DNA of 64,000 bases from assembly GCF_006516955.1 (NCBI RefSeq), contig NZ_VHLG01000003.1, positions 62,001 through 126,000 on the forward strand. The letters are read 5' to 3'. Source of the stretch: Martelella alba. GTDB taxonomy: Bacteria; Pseudomonadota; Alphaproteobacteria; Rhizobiales; Rhizobiaceae. Below, piece after piece: positions 54,727 through 64,000 of the stretch. Position 1 is the first letter of the stretch, and the number at the start of each line of letters is the position of its first letter. Under the pieces are notes generated by a model, which saw only the letters and a list, made by a program, of their open reading frames with translations, searched no databases and was not told the DNA's origin. The translations under genes were made by a program, and so were the position numbers.

Positions 54727-55453
54727 CCTGGTCCGAAGCCGGTTCTGGAAGGTGGCCGGGCTGGGACTTGCCCTGATCGCCTTCGTGTCGCTGATCCTGC
54801 TTGGCAACTGGCAGCTTCGCCGTCTCGCCTGGAAGGAGGATCTGCTCGCAACGATCGAGGCTCGGCTTGCCGCCCCACCGGTGCCGCTGGCTGATATCGA
54901 GGCCATTCATGCGACAGGCGGGGATATCGAATATCGCCCTGTCACGGTTTCCGGCACTTTCGAACATGATGGCGAGCAGGACTATTTCGCCACATATGAA
55001 GGCCAGTCAGGCTATTACATCTACACGCCGCAGCGGCTGGCAGATGGTCGCGCCATTTTCGTCAATCGCGGCTTTGTCCCCTTCGATCGGAAGAACAGAG
55101 CCAGCAGGGCGGAAGGCGAGGTTTCAGGTCCGGCCATCGTGACAGGTCTGGCGCGGGGAGCGCCGCAACGAAAGCCATCCTTCCTTGTGCCGGAAAATGA
55201 TCCGGCACAGAATATCTTTTACTGGAAGGACCTTGCGGCCATGCGACAGGCTGCGGGGCTGGATGCGGCTGAGACCGTGCCCTTCTTCATCGATGCCAAT
55301 GATGCGCCAAATCCGGGTGGCCTTCCGGTTGGCGGGGTGACGCGGATTTCCTTTCCCAATGATCACCTGCAATATGCCATCACATGGTATGGACTGGCCG
55401 TCGCGCTCGCTGTGACTGTCGCGCTTCTATACGGGCGGGGACGGCGGTCCTGA
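54716..55453 (+). CDS. surf1: SURF1 family cytochrome oxidase assembly protein
   Basis: 245 residues from the ATG at 54716, overlapping the DUF983 stop by 11 bases. Two membrane segments frame a periplasmic domain (GLALIAFVSLILLGNWQLRRLAWKE at the start, HLQYAITWYGLAVALAVTVALLY at the end). YRPVTVSGTFEHDGE, FVNRGFVP and the terminal NDHLQYAITWYG are SURF1 signatures. It helps insert heme a into subunit I. Last gene of the cox operon. Confidence 0.95.
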   Translation: MAVSLVRSRFWKVAGLGLALIAFVSLILLGNWQLRRLAWKEDLLATIEARLAAPPVPLADIEAIHATGGDIEYRPVTVSGTFEHDGEQDYFATYEGQSGYYIYTPQRLADGRAIFVNRGFVPFDRKNRASRAEGEVSGPAIVTGLARGAPQRKPSFLVPENDPAQNIFYWKDLAAMRQAAGLDAAETVPFFIDANDAPNPGGLPVGGVTRISFPNDHLQYAITWYGLAVALAVTVALLYGRGRRS

Positions 55454-55537
55454 ACGGTTGTTTTCACCCGGTCTTGCGTCTAAATGTGTCTGCGAACGGG
55501 GTTGTCCCCGATTGAGCATTCAAGCCAGGCAGGTCCG

Positions 55538-56545
55538 ATGACAACATCAGCCGAAAATCCGGCGCTTACCATTCGCCTTTGCGGCCCGCGCGGTTTCTGC
55601 GCCGGGGTCGACCGCGCCATCCAGATTGTGGTGCTGGCGCTGAAGCGTTATGGCGCGCCGGTCTATGTCCGCCATGAGATCGTGCATAATCGCTATGTGG
55701 TCGAGGGGCTGGAGCAGAAGGGCGCAATCTTTGTCGAGGAGCTTGATGAGATACCGGCCGAGCACCGTGATCAGCCGGTGGTCTTTTCCGCCCATGGCGT
55801 GCCGAAATCGGTGCCCGCCGATGCGCAGACCCGCAATCTTTTCTATCTTGATGCAACCTGCCCGCTGGTCTCCAAGGTTCACAAGCAGGCCATGCGGCAT
55901 GAACGCCTCGGCCGCCATGTCATTCTGATTGGTCATGCCGGGCATCCGGAAGTGATCGGCACGATGGGGCAATTGCCGCAAGGGGCGGTGTCGCTGGTGG
56001 AAACCGTTGCCGACGCCGAAGCCTATCAGCCGGAAGATCCCGACAATCTTGGCTATGTGACCCAGACGACATTGTCGGTGCAGGACACGGCGGAGGTGAT
56101 TGCGAAACTCTCCGAGCGCTTTCCGAATCTGACGCCGCCATCGGCCGATTCGATCTGCTATGCGACGACAAACCGGCAGGAAGCGGTTTCGGCCGCCGCT
56201 CCGGGCTGTGACCTTTTCATCATTGTCGGTGCGCCGAATTCCTCCAATTCCAGGCGGCTTGTCGAGGTGGCGTCCCGTGCCGGTGCTGTGCGCTCCATGT
56301 TGGTGCAGCGTGCCTCAGAGCTTGATTTTGATGCGATCGGGCCGATCAAAACGCTTGGCATTTCCGCTGGCGCCTCGGCGCCGGAAGTGGTCGTGAACGA
56401 AATTATCGAGGCCTTCAAGGCACGTTTTGCCGCGAAGGTGGAGCTTGCCGTGACGACGGTCGAGGACGAGCATTTCCTCGTCAATCGCGAGCTGCGCGAT
56501 GTCGAACTGACCGTCGATGATATGGCCTTTGTGAACGGAAAATAA
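55538..56545 (+). CDS. ispH: 4-hydroxy-3-methylbut-2-enyl diphosphate reductase IspH
   Basis: 335 residues from the ATG at 55538. Iron-sulfur enzyme of the last MEP-pathway step, giving IPP and DMAPP. Three cluster cysteines lie in [29 protein letters not shown] and [30 protein letters not shown] and [13 protein letters not shown] are typical. It starts a run with thrB and rnhA. Confidence 0.97.
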   Translation: MTTSAENPALTIRLCGPRGFCAGVDRAIQIVVLALKRYGAPVYVRHEIVHNRYVVEGLEQKGAIFVEELDEIPAEHRDQPVVFSAHGVPKSVPADAQTRNLFYLDATCPLVSKVHKQAMRHERLGRHVILIGHAGHPEVIGTMGQLPQGAVSLVETVADAEAYQPEDPDNLGYVTQTTLSVQDTAEVIAKLSERFPNLTPPSADSICYATTNRQEAVSAAAPGCDLFIIVGAPNSSNSRRLVEVASRAGAVRSMLVQRASELDFDAIGPIKTLGISAGASAPEVVVNEIIEAFKARFAAKVELAVTTVEDEHFLVNRELRDVELTVDDMAFVNGK

Positions 56546-56549
56546 TCCT

Positions 56550-57512
56550 GTGGCTGTCTATACCGAAATCAACGAGGTCGATCTCAAGGACTTCCTCAAA
56601 GCCTATGAAGCGGGTGAGCTTCTGTCCTTCAAGGGCATTGCCGAAGGCGTCGAAAACTCCAATTTCCTGCTGCACACCACCAGCGCACCGCTGATTCTGA
56701 CGCTGTATGAAAAGCGTGTCGATGAGGGCGATCTGCCCTTCTATCTCGGGCTGATGCAGCATCTGTCGGATCGCGGCCTGTCATGCCCGTTGCCGCTGCC
56801 GCGTGCAGACGGGGCGCTTTATGGCCGGCTTTGCGGCCGTCCGGCGGCGCTGATTTCCTTTCTTGAAGGCATGTGGCTGAGAAGGCCCGGCGCTGAACAT
56901 TGCCATGAGCTTGGCATGGCGCTGGCGAAAATGCATCTCGCCGGGCAGGATTTTGCCATCCGGCGCGAGAATGCCTTGTCGCTGAAGGGCTGGGTTGAAC
57001 TGTGGGACAAGGCCGGCCCACGCGCCGATGAGATGCAGAGCGGGCTGGAACAGGAAATTTCCGAGGAGCTTGCCTTTCTTGAGGATCGCTGGCCGGTCGA
57101 TCTGCCGGAAGGCGTGATCCATGCCGATCTGTTTCCCGATAATGTCTTCTTCATCGGCGACAAGCTTTCGGGCCTGATCGACTTCTATTTCGCCTGCAAT
57201 GATTTTCTCGCCTATGATCTGTCGATCTGCCTCAATGCCTGGTGCTTTGAGAAGGATGGGGCTTTCAACGTCACCAAGGCGCGGGCGCTGATTTCCGGTT
57301 ATCAAAGCGTGCGTCCGCTATCGGATGCCGAGGTTGAGGCCCTGCCGCTCCTGTGCCGCGGGTCGGCGCTGCGGTTTTTTCTGACCCGGCTTTACGACTG
57401 GCAGATGACGCCGCCTGGCGCCTTCGTGGTCAAGAAGGATCCGCTGGAATATCTGCGCTATTCGCGCTTTCATCGCTCGGTTGCCCATGCCAGCGAATAC
57501 GGGCTGGAGTGA
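56550..57512 (+). CDS. thrB: Homoserine kinase (ThrB, APH-fold type)
   Basis: 320 residues from a GTG four bases after ispH. It phosphorylates homoserine for threonine synthesis. This is the aminoglycoside-phosphotransferase-like form common in alphaproteobacteria. [16 protein letters not shown], catalytic [14 protein letters not shown] (H-x-D-x4-N) and [20 protein letters not shown] (metal Asp) are present. Confidence 0.94.
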   Translation: MAVYTEINEVDLKDFLKAYEAGELLSFKGIAEGVENSNFLLHTTSAPLILTLYEKRVDEGDLPFYLGLMQHLSDRGLSCPLPLPRADGALYGRLCGRPAALISFLEGMWLRRPGAEHCHELGMALAKMHLAGQDFAIRRENALSLKGWVELWDKAGPRADEMQSGLEQEISEELAFLEDRWPVDLPEGVIHADLFPDNVFFIGDKLSGLIDFYFACNDFLAYDLSICLNAWCFEKDGAFNVTKARALISGYQSVRPLSDAEVEALPLLCRGSALRFFLTRLYDWQMTPPGAFVVKKDPLEYLRYSRFHRSVAHASEYGLE

Positions 57513-57514
57513 TC

Positions 57515-57952
57515 ATGAAAGAAGTCGAGATTTTTACCGATGGCGCCTGTTCCGGCAATCCCGGTCCCGGCGGCTGGGGCGCGATCCTGCGTTATGGCGA
57601 GAAAGAGCGGGAGCTTTTCGGCGGTGAAGCGGAGACCACCAATAACCGCATGGAACTGATGGCGGCGATTGAATCGCTGAAAGCCCTGAAAGAGCCCTGC
57701 AAGGTCGCGCTTTATACCGACAGCGTCTATCTGAAGGACGGGATTTCCAAGTGGATCCATGGCTGGAAGAAAAATGGTTGGAAAACCGCCGCAAAAAAGC
57801 CGGTCAAGAATGTTGAGCTCTGGCAGGCGTTGGAGGAACAACGAAACCGGCATGATGTCGATCTGCACTGGGTCAAGGGCCATGCCGGCCATGACGAGAA
57901 TGAACGCGCTGATGAGCTGGCGCGCAAGGGCATGGAGCCCTACAAGAAATAA
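57515..57952 (+). CDS. rnhA: Ribonuclease HI
   Basis: 145 residues from the ATG at 57515, two bases after the thrB stop. It cleaves RNA in RNA-DNA hybrids. The four catalytic acidic residues lie in [38 protein letters not shown] and [29 protein letters not shown] forms the basic handle. Confidence 0.97.
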   Translation: MKEVEIFTDGACSGNPGPGGWGAILRYGEKERELFGGEAETTNNRMELMAAIESLKALKEPCKVALYTDSVYLKDGISKWIHGWKKNGWKTAAKKPVKNVELWQALEEQRNRHDVDLHWVKGHAGHDENERADELARKGMEPYKK

Positions 57953-58012
57953 GCGGGTCGGTGTGATCTGTTGAAACGGACGGTGCGGGGGCACTGTCGG
58001 GGGAGGAACTAT

Positions 58013-58321
58013 ATGATACTGCATTGCGTTTTCATCCGCTTCAGGCCGGAAATCGACCGGGCTGCGAAGGCGGAGATCTATCATGAGATCGAGATGCTGG
58101 GGCCGCTTGTTCCCGGCATGATCGGGGTCAAGGCCGGCGAGAATGTCTCACCGGAGGGGCTCCATTGCGGCTATGATGATGGTTTCATCGTCACCTTTGA
58201 AGACGCCGCCGCCCGCGATGCCTATCTGGTGCATCCGGCGCATAAGGAGGTCGGTGCAAAAATCGTTGCCGCCGCCGTCGGCGGCACGGCCGGTCTTCTG
58301 GTGTTCGATCTGAAGGCCTGA
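58013..58321 (+). CDS. Dabb (stress-responsive alpha-beta barrel) family protein
   Basis: 102 residues after GGGGGAGGAACTAT. MILHCVFIRFRPEIDRAAKA, IGVKAGENVSPEGLHCGYDDGFIVTFEDA and YLVHPAHKEVGAKIV match the Dabb ferredoxin-like fold. Dimers of this family bind small hydrophobic ligands; no catalytic role is known here. Ends base-to-base with the convergent gene at 58322. Confidence 0.9.
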   Translation: MILHCVFIRFRPEIDRAAKAEIYHEIEMLGPLVPGMIGVKAGENVSPEGLHCGYDDGFIVTFEDAAARDAYLVHPAHKEVGAKIVAAAVGGTAGLLVFDLKA

Positions 58322-59440
58322 TCAGGCAAGGCTGCGGGCAAGCATCCGGCCCAGCGGCAGAAGCGCAAACCGCCAGGATAAGCGGATGGCCCTGAAGCCG
58401 AACCAGGCGGCCCCTGCCAGCCAGGTCAGGAAGGTCGCGCTCCATCCGGCCGCCGCCGTCACCCAGCCGAAACCGGCAATGGCGCCGGAGCCGAGCAGGG
58501 CCAGTACCGCGCGGAACCTCTTGCTGAAGCCGGAGGATAATTTGCCAAGCTTGGCAATATCGGCCGGTTTGTCGGCAATCTTCAGCACGTCGGTCCCGGC
58601 GCGCACACCGTTCTTGGTCATCACCGTACCGAGTTCTGTTGCGGATTTCTGCATGGTGGAAAGCGGTGCAGCATTGAAGGCACCAGTGGCCACCTTGCTG
58701 GCGCGCGAGAAATCTCCGGCCTTCAGCAGCGGCAGCGTCTCGCCAAGCGCCTTGGTGTTGACGGTTCTGGTGGAAAGCCGCGCAAAGGATTTCAGCAGCG
58801 ATTTGTTGATCTTGCCTGCCTTGCCAGCCGCCTTGATGGCGGCAACGCCGAGCCGTGGCGGCGAGGCTGTACCCACCGAGAGCATGACCGCGCCGGTCAT
58901 CGTCAGGCCGGCAATGGACAGGCCGAGGATCAGCGGGTCGAAATGTTCGCCATTGAGATAGGCCTCGCCCTGCATGAGAATGTCACGGACATCGCCGATA
59001 GTGGTGAAATCAAGCGCTACTGCGCCTGCAAGCCCTGCTGCGCTGTCGGCCTTGCCGGTGATCGCGCCGTTCCAGATTTCGCCGAGCTGGTAGGAGAGCC
59101 CGCTTTTCCCCGCCGTTTCGGTGTCAACCCGGTCGAGAAGACTGCCGGGAAGCATGACATCGCGTTGGTCTGCCAGATCAACAAGGCTTGCCGCAAGGTC
59201 GGTGTCGCCGTCCTGAAGTGCCGCGTCAATGGCGGTTTCATAATCGGCGGGCGTGAGGCGGGCCAGGCGGATATCGGCGAATTTCACCGGATCCTCACGC
59301 GCGGCAATGAGCTGAAAGGTCTCGATCCCGTTGGGGACGACATAGGGTGCGGAAATCACAAGAACGGCGGCAAGTCCGGCTGCCAAGCTGCGCTTGACCT
59401 TTGCTGTCCGTAGCGTTTCTCTGATGGATCGCACTGTCAT
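58322..59440 (-). CDS. Conserved membrane protein of unknown function
   Basis: 372 residues. An N-terminal hydrophobic segment (SLAAGLAAVLVISAPYVV, about 18-35) is followed by a soluble helical part (ARLTPADYETAIDAALQDGDTDLAASLVDLADQR). A Gly/Ala-rich middle segment (LILGLSIAGLTMTGAVMLSVG) and two C-terminal hydrophobic segments (VLALLGSGAIAGFGWVTAAAGW, FLTWLAGAAWFGFRAI) come next. Similar proteins occur in Rhizobiales, to my recollection, but I know no function. It converges on the Dabb gene. Confidence 0.7.
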   Translation of the reverse strand: MTVRSIRETLRTAKVKRSLAAGLAAVLVISAPYVVPNGIETFQLIAAREDPVKFADIRLARLTPADYETAIDAALQDGDTDLAASLVDLADQRDVMLPGSLLDRVDTETAGKSGLSYQLGEIWNGAITGKADSAAGLAGAVALDFTTIGDVRDILMQGEAYLNGEHFDPLILGLSIAGLTMTGAVMLSVGTASPPRLGVAAIKAAGKAGKINKSLLKSFARLSTRTVNTKALGETLPLLKAGDFSRASKVATGAFNAAPLSTMQKSATELGTVMTKNGVRAGTDVLKIADKPADIAKLGKLSSGFSKRFRAVLALLGSGAIAGFGWVTAAAGWSATFLTWLAGAAWFGFRAIRLSWRFALLPLGRMLARSLA

Positions 59441-59514
59441 GCGTGGCCCGTCGATTGCCCCTGTCCCTTATTCAAATGTTATAGGCAAAAAGCGGCGGGC
59501 TTGCCAATGGCGAC

Positions 59515-59538
59515 GGCGGCCCTTCTTCACGGGCCGCC
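59515..59538 (-). terminator. Terminator-like hairpin after peroxiredoxin gene
   Basis: GGCGGCCC and GGGCCGCC form a perfect eight-base-pair stem with an eight-base loop, nine bases after the peroxiredoxin stop. No T run follows directly on the minus strand, so termination strength is uncertain. Confidence 0.45.
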
Positions 59539-59547
59539 GCGTCTCAT

Positions 59548-60033
59548 TCAAAGTTGGCCGAGAATGGTGGCAGCGGCCGAAACCGTTGCCTGGCCGGAAT
59601 TTTCCTCGACATTCAGCTGCTTGACCACGCCGTCTTCAAGCAGCATGGAGAAGCGCTTGGAGCGGATGCCGAGTCCGCCGCCGGAAAGGTCGAGTTCCAT
59701 GCCGATGGCCTTGGTGAAGGCGCCATCGGGATCGGCGAGGAAGCGGATCTTGCCTTCACCGCCGGTTGCTTTCGCCCAACCGCCCATGACGAAGGCGTCG
59801 TTGACGGAAATCACGGCGATTTCATCAACGCCGCGTGCCAGGATCGCATCGTAGTTTTCCAGATAGCCCGGCAGGTGGTTCAAAGAGCATGTCGGGGTGA
59901 ACGCGCCCGGCACGGCAAACAGGACAGTCCGCTTGCCCTTGAAAACCTCGCTGCTGGAAAGCTTGACCGGCCCGTCTTCGGTCTTTTCCATCAGCGTGAC
60001 GTCGGGAAGAGTGTCTCCAATTGCGATTGCCAT
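59548..60033 (-). CDS. Peroxiredoxin, Prx5 type
   Basis: 161 residues. LFAVPGAFTPTCSLNHLPGY carries the peroxidatic cysteine at about residue 49. CISVNDAFVM-type region (VISVNDAFVMGGWAKATG) and RSKRFSMLLEDGVVKQLNVE are typical of Prx5/AhpE-like thioredoxin- or glutathione-dependent peroxidases that reduce H2O2 and organic peroxides. Cytoplasmic, no signal. Confidence 0.95.
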   Translation of the reverse strand: MAIAIGDTLPDVTLMEKTEDGPVKLSSSEVFKGKRTVLFAVPGAFTPTCSLNHLPGYLENYDAILARGVDEIAVISVNDAFVMGGWAKATGGEGKIRFLADPDGAFTKAIGMELDLSGGGLGIRSKRFSMLLEDGVVKQLNVEENSGQATVSAAATILGQL

Positions 60034-60125
60034 CGCTTCAATCCTTTTCGGTTATGAAAAACTGCTGAGCGGAGTCTAGAATTGCGTCCTGCTAAAAACA
60101 AGCGGGCATTCGCGGCGATCTCGTG

Positions 60126-60899
60126 TCATTCCTTTGCTGCGGTTACAACACCGATGATCGGGCCGAGCGGAAACAGCCGGTCGTTGCGGCCGAGCTCTGG
60201 CGCATAGAGGCTCGAGATCGTGCCATCGAGAAACAGCGCATTGTCGCAGCCAAGGTCATCGCGGAAGACGAGCGCGAAATCGTAAAAGCGTACCGCCTGG
60301 CGCGAGATCACAAAGACGAGCTTGCCATCGGCATTAACGCCGACGCCATTGCGGCGCTTGAAGCTGTCGCTGTCAGGCAGAAACCGCGGGTGAAGCTTGC
60401 CGTCAATGACCAGCATCGGACCTGATTGCGTGGCAAAATCGGCTTTGAATCCGGAGGCAAGATAGGCTCGGGTTTCCTCGACCACGGCCTTGCCGCCGCC
60501 AAGGGCAAAAACACCGTTTGGCAGCAGATGAAAATTGCCATAGCCTTTGCGTGTCGAAGCGGGTTTCGACTGAACGCCGTTTTCGACATAGAGCCCGATC
60601 GGCTTGCCATCATCGTCAAACATGCCGCCATTCATGGCAAAGGCGAGCTCAAACCCTTGAGACGAAAGCACTTTTTCGACATTGTTGAAAGACCGATAGG
60701 GCATGCCTCCGGCGTCGAGACTGAAAAGCCTGATATCATCGCTTGCCGGATCAAAGGTGCAGACGATGTAGTCAAGGCCGTTGTAGCGCTCATTGTCGCA
60801 TGCCGCCTTGGCCGGTGTGACACCGACTAGCAGCATGGTCAGAAAGCCGAGCCATCCCGCCAGCCATGCCGATTGGTTGAAGTGCCAGGTCCTCGCCAT
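60126..60899 (-). CDS. Phosphodiester glycosidase (NAGPA/DUF2233) family exported protein
   Basis: 257 residues. Signal peptide (LGFLTMLLVGVTPAKAAC). The domain runs from YIVCTFDPASDDIRLFSL through FAMNGGMFDDDGKPIGLYVENG, SGPMLVIDGKLH, NGVGVNADGKLVFVIS and DNALFLDGTISSLYAPEL. This is the NAGPA-like fold that removes N-acetylglucosamine or related groups from phosphodiesters. Periplasmic by its signal. Downstream of the DsbD-like gene by 24 bases, so co-transcription is likely. Confidence 0.9.
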   Translation of the reverse strand: MARTWHFNQSAWLAGWLGFLTMLLVGVTPAKAACDNERYNGLDYIVCTFDPASDDIRLFSLDAGGMPYRSFNNVEKVLSSQGFELAFAMNGGMFDDDGKPIGLYVENGVQSKPASTRKGYGNFHLLPNGVFALGGGKAVVEETRAYLASGFKADFATQSGPMLVIDGKLHPRFLPDSDSFKRRNGVGVNADGKLVFVISRQAVRFYDFALVFRDDLGCDNALFLDGTISSLYAPELGRNDRLFPLGPIIGVVTAAKE

Positions 60900-60923
60900 G
60901 CGATCGTCCCTCAGGCCCGGATT

Positions 60924-61766
60924 TCAGTTCTGTTGCGGTGCTTGCGTCAGCGAAAACGCAGCTTCCATCGCCCGTCCGTCGCTCTTGGCAAGCAGTTGCC
61001 ATGCGCCATCATCAGCCTTGAAGGGGGAGGGGATGTCGGTGAGTGGTATCGTGACGCGATATTGGCCATCATCACCCCATATGCCGTCTGGCGCTTCGAT
61101 GACAAAGCCTTTCGAATTGGCGAGGATAAGCTGAGGTAGCGTTGCGTTTCCGGCGTTCGGCATCACCAGAGCGATGGCGATGGAACTGTCCTTAAGCGTT
61201 GCGCTTTTCACCGCAAAATCGGCGGAGGGGTTTTCCGGAAGGGTGCTCCTGGCGGCAGCCATGATGGCCTGCAGCACCGGCGTTGCGCTGTAGCTTTCGC
61301 TGTCCGGCGCAATGTTGAAATCGGCCTGGAAGGGAATGCAGATATCGTGACAAAGCCCCAGAAAGACAGAAACATCAAGGGATGGCAGCGTGCCGGCGTC
61401 AGCGGTGAGTGTCAGCGGAAAGGTGACCGGTGCGTTATAGCCCATATCCCAGCCGCCGGCGATATTGAGTTTTTCGGGGACGGGGAAATCGATCTGCTGA
61501 AGCGCAGCGCCGTCGCTGCCGGTGACTGTCACGCTGGGCGGAATGCCGCTGTCGCCCGGCTCGCGCCAATAGGTGATCCAGCCGGGCTCCGGTTCAACCT
61601 GCAAGGCGGCACGGATCGTGCCGTCCTGTTCCGGCGGTAAAACGATAATTCGCGCCCTTCCGCCAGCATCCGAGACCCAGTCGGTCGGTGCGGCAAAAGC
61701 AGGTGCGGCTGCGGCTAAACACAGGCAGAAGGTCGAGGATAAGCGGAGGACAAGATTTTTTTTCAT
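60924..61766 (-). CDS. DsbD alpha-domain-like periplasmic protein
   Basis: 280 residues. Signal peptide (LSSTFCLCLAAAAPAFAA), then an immunoglobulin-like DsbD N-terminal domain: QVEPEPGWITYWREPGDSGIPP, and VFLGLCHDICIPFQADF with the CxxxC pair. It lacks the membrane and thioredoxin parts of full DsbD. It may relay electrons to periplasmic disulfides. In many Rhizobiales this gene is next to yqgE, as here, divergently. Confidence 0.85.
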   Translation of the reverse strand: MKKNLVLRLSSTFCLCLAAAAPAFAAPTDWVSDAGGRARIIVLPPEQDGTIRAALQVEPEPGWITYWREPGDSGIPPSVTVTGSDGAALQQIDFPVPEKLNIAGGWDMGYNAPVTFPLTLTADAGTLPSLDVSVFLGLCHDICIPFQADFNIAPDSESYSATPVLQAIMAAARSTLPENPSADFAVKSATLKDSSIAIALVMPNAGNATLPQLILANSKGFVIEAPDGIWGDDGQYRVTIPLTDIPSPFKADDGAWQLLAKSDGRAMEAAFSLTQAPQQN

Positions 61767-61868
61767 CGCGATCGTTTACAGTGCACTTTTGTTTTCTGCC
61801 ACTCTGTGTGCATTATTTTAAGGACAAATTGAGTTGAACATCGCGTGAGGCACGCCATACTTTAAGAT

Positions 61869-62516
61869 ATGAGCATTTCAAATAACCCAAAGAGAAACGG
61901 TCTGGAGGCGCATGTGCTGACAAATTTGACGACCCGACGCGAACGCGGCCCCTTCGACGGCCAGTTTCTCATCGCGATGCCACAGCTGGAAGATGATAAT
62001 TTTCAGCGCAGCGTTGTCTATATCTGCGCCCATTCACCGGAAGGAACGATGGGCTTTGTTCTCAATCGTGTACTTGATGTCTCTTTCTCGGAGGTCCTGG
62101 CCCAGGTCAAGCTGATGGATGGTGATCAGGCGAAGGGTCTGCCGCGTCATATCGCGGATTTCAAGGTTCAGTTTGGCGGCCCGGTGGAGCGTGGCCGCGG
62201 CTTTGTGCTGCATTCGGATGACTATGCCTGCGAGACGAGTATTCCGGTGAGTGACGATCTGTGCCTGACGGCAACGCTGGACGTATTGCGCGGCATTGCC
62301 GAGGGGCGGGGACCTGAGCGGGCCGCTCTCTATCTCGGTTATGCCAGCTGGGGAGCGGGACAGCTGGAGGCGGAAATCGCCAATAATGACTGGCTGACCT
62401 GCCCGGCAACCGACAGCATCATTTTTGATGATGATCTTGACAGCAAATATGAGCGTGCCCTGCTCACCATGGGGGTTGAGCCCTCACTGCTTTCAAGCAA
62501 GATCGGCCACGCCTGA
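61869..62516 (+). CDS. YqgE/AlgH family protein
   Basis: 215 residues. The family core starts at FDGQFLIAMPQLEDDNFQRSVVYICAHSPEGTMGFVLNR, then FKVQFGGPVERGRGFVLHS and LYLGYASWGAGQLEAEIANNDWLTCPA. The first about 25 residues are not conserved, so an internal start is possible. UPF0301 proteins are conserved, structurally known and of unclear biochemical role. Confidence 0.92.
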   Translation: MSISNNPKRNGLEAHVLTNLTTRRERGPFDGQFLIAMPQLEDDNFQRSVVYICAHSPEGTMGFVLNRVLDVSFSEVLAQVKLMDGDQAKGLPRHIADFKVQFGGPVERGRGFVLHSDDYACETSIPVSDDLCLTATLDVLRGIAEGRGPERAALYLGYASWGAGQLEAEIANNDWLTCPATDSIIFDDDLDSKYERALLTMGVEPSLLSSKIGHA

Positions 62517-62640
62517 AGCCGAACTCCTTGCAGCCGTTCAAGGAACCTGCGCGGCAGGAAATGCGTTTTGTAAACGTATTCTTGCGGCACGGGCGAACCT
62601 GGGGCTCCGGCAATGCCGCGCGAGGGGTAAGCGAGGAGCA

Positions 62641-63684
62641 ATGAAACTTTTTTCCTGTGACCATTGCGGTCAGACGGTTTATTTCGACAATCAAAACTGT
62701 GTTGCCTGCGGCCATCGCCTGGGGTTCGATCCTCAGGAGATGCGCATGCATGCACTGGAAGGTGAAGCGGAGGCACTGTGGCGGAGCCGGTCTGTTGGCG
62801 GGGGCCTGTTCCGCTTCTGCGCCAATGCCGGTGCCGGGGTGTGTAACTGGCTGGTTCCGTGTGAGGGGGCTGACGTCTATTGCCATGCCTGCCGCCACAA
62901 CCGGCTGATGCCCGACATCGCCACAGCAGAAGGGCTGACGCGCTGGAAGCAGATCACCGCAGCCGAGCGGCATCTGTTTTACTCGCTGATGCGTTTCAGA
63001 ATTCTAACGCCAACGCTGGCAGAGGAGCCGGACGGCGGTCTGGTTTTCGATTTCCTTGAGGATAGCGTCAGTCAGGATGGCTCGGTCACGCCGGCCATGA
63101 CCGGCCACGATAACGGCGTGATCTCGCTGCGAGCGGCGGAAGCGGATGACGTTATGCGGGAAATCGCCCGCAACCAGATGGACGAGCCCTATCGCACGCT
63201 GCTCGGGCATTTTCGCCACGAAGTCGGGCATTATGTATGGGACAGGCTGGTTCGCGATCGCGATGGCTTTGCCGGATTTCGCGCCGTCTTCGGCGATGAA
63301 CGCGAAGACTATTCAGCCGCGCTTGAGCGGCACTATCAGCATGGCCCGCAACCGGGCTGGCAGGAACATTTTGTCAGCGCCTATGCGACGACCCACCCAT
63401 GGGAGGATTTCGCGGAAAGCTTTGCCCATCTCTTGCATATCGTTGACACGCTGGAAACGGCGCAGGCTTTCGGCCTGTCCGTTGATGGCGCTGAAGCGCC
63501 CATGGGGGACCCCTATCTCTGTCATGATGCGGCCAGTCTGGCGGCCGCGTGGGTGCCGCTGACACTTGCCATGAACGCCATCCATCGCAGCATGGGTGAG
63601 AATGATTTCTATCCCTTCGTGCTGACGCCGGACATTGTCGGTAAGCTTGACTACATCAGCATGCTTCTGCCGAAAGCAGCATAG
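62641..63684 (+). CDS. Putative zinc-binding metallopeptidase (Peptidase_Mx)
   Basis: 347 residues from the ATG at 62641. An N-terminal zinc ribbon (FSCDHCGQTVYFDNQNCVACGHR, then CHACRHNRLMPD) is followed by a peptidase-like domain with the metal motif LLGHFRHEVGHYVWDRLV (HExxH). A third ligand region is WEDFAESFAHLLHI. The family is common in Rhizobiales and poorly characterised. Cytoplasmic by sequence. Confidence 0.88.
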   Translation: MKLFSCDHCGQTVYFDNQNCVACGHRLGFDPQEMRMHALEGEAEALWRSRSVGGGLFRFCANAGAGVCNWLVPCEGADVYCHACRHNRLMPDIATAEGLTRWKQITAAERHLFYSLMRFRILTPTLAEEPDGGLVFDFLEDSVSQDGSVTPAMTGHDNGVISLRAAEADDVMREIARNQMDEPYRTLLGHFRHEVGHYVWDRLVRDRDGFAGFRAVFGDEREDYSAALERHYQHGPQPGWQEHFVSAYATTHPWEDFAESFAHLLHIVDTLETAQAFGLSVDGAEAPMGDPYLCHDAASLAAAWVPLTLAMNAIHRSMGENDFYPFVLTPDIVGKLDYISMLLPKAA

Positions 63685-63844
63685 GCGCAGGCGCGGCAAG
63701 ACAATGCCGCACAAGACGCGGTACCGCGCGCTTCAGCCCTAATGATACTCCGTTGCTTTGTCTGCACGCGCTTGCGACTGGAAAGCCGCGATCCTAGTCC
63801 TTTCGCGGCTCAGCCGGTCAGCACGTCTTGCTGTGGCTGAGGCG

Positions 63845-64000
63845 TTATTCCGCTGCGTGATAGCTGTCGCGGTCACGCAGCAGGCGCAGGGCCTGGCTGG
63901 CGCGGACGGCGGGGCCATAAAGCGGCCCCTGGGCAAAGGCGCAGCCGGCGTCTGACAAGCCGCGCGCCTGCGTCTCGGTCTTCACATCAAGAATGCTGAC
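63845..64000 (-). CDS. C-terminal end of an EAL-domain (c-di-GMP phosphodiesterase) protein, partial
   Basis: Only 51 codons are in the window: VSILDVKTETQARGLSDAG, then CAFAQGPLYGPAVRASQALRLL. The G-x-x-x-AQGxLYGxP pattern is the usual end of EAL phosphodiesterase domains. Catalytic motifs lie beyond the edge. The 160 bases between its stop and the peptidase gene hold nothing that I can identify. Confidence 0.65.
   Translation of the reverse strand, partial: VSILDVKTETQARGLSDAGCAFAQGPLYGPAVRASQALRLLRDRDSYHAAE

Overview
The window looks like chromosome of an alphaproteobacterium of the order Hyphomicrobiales (Rhizobiales). The gene content and order fit that group: rplU-rpmA-GNAT-GNAT-obgE-proB-proA-nadD-rsfS-rlmH, a BioMNY biotin transporter, an aa3-type cox operon with ctaB/ctaG/surf1, an IalB-family protein, and ispH-thrB-rnhA. 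The DNA is GC-rich except for a few islands. I do not assign a genus.

Layout. (1) 1-7037: leftward housekeeping run: a partial EnvC-like gene, rlmH, rsfS, a PP2C-like phosphatase, nadD, proA, proB, obgE. (2) 7123-12300: an accessory insertion between obgE and the two GNAT genes. It holds an EEP-family hydrolase and a decayed tandem array of two-gene modules, each pairing a protein with a phage-MuF-like N-terminus with a small membrane-anchored protein. Effector copies are intact, frameshifted or reduced to stubs, while three partner genes stay open. (3) 12350-14308: two GNAT genes, rpmA, rplU and their terminator; then tRNA-Ser(CGA) at 14615-14704. (4) 14705 to about 35390: a defective podovirus-like prophage (N4-gp56-type capsid, PLxRFG protein, scaffold, portal, terminase, lysis cassette, repressor, GapR-like and DnaN-like genes). 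Terminase, portal, capsid and tail/PLxRFG genes have each lost internal DNA so that gene ends are fused. Cargo genes (a type IIG restriction-modification enzyme, a possible pPIWI-associated nuclease and two unknown genes) are intact. A short operator-like motif recurs at six places. The right edge is an IS3-family remnant inside the DnaN-like gene; no integrase or attR is visible. (5) 35540-48354: thioesterase, bioMNY, YcaQ-like, aroC, histidine phosphatase, fabI, pdxH, UPF0303, a MerR/P-loop fusion, GNATs, MarR, tldD, ialB. (6) 48704-55453: cytochrome c oxidase structural and assembly operon. (7) 55538-64000: ispH, thrB, rnhA, Dabb protein, a large membrane protein, peroxiredoxin, a NAGPA-like protein, DsbD-like, YqgE, a zinc peptidase and the C-terminus of an EAL protein.

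The most interesting parts are the putative MuF effector/immunity array and the prophage that has lost virion genes but kept its cargo. Functional statements for both are inference from sequence and context.
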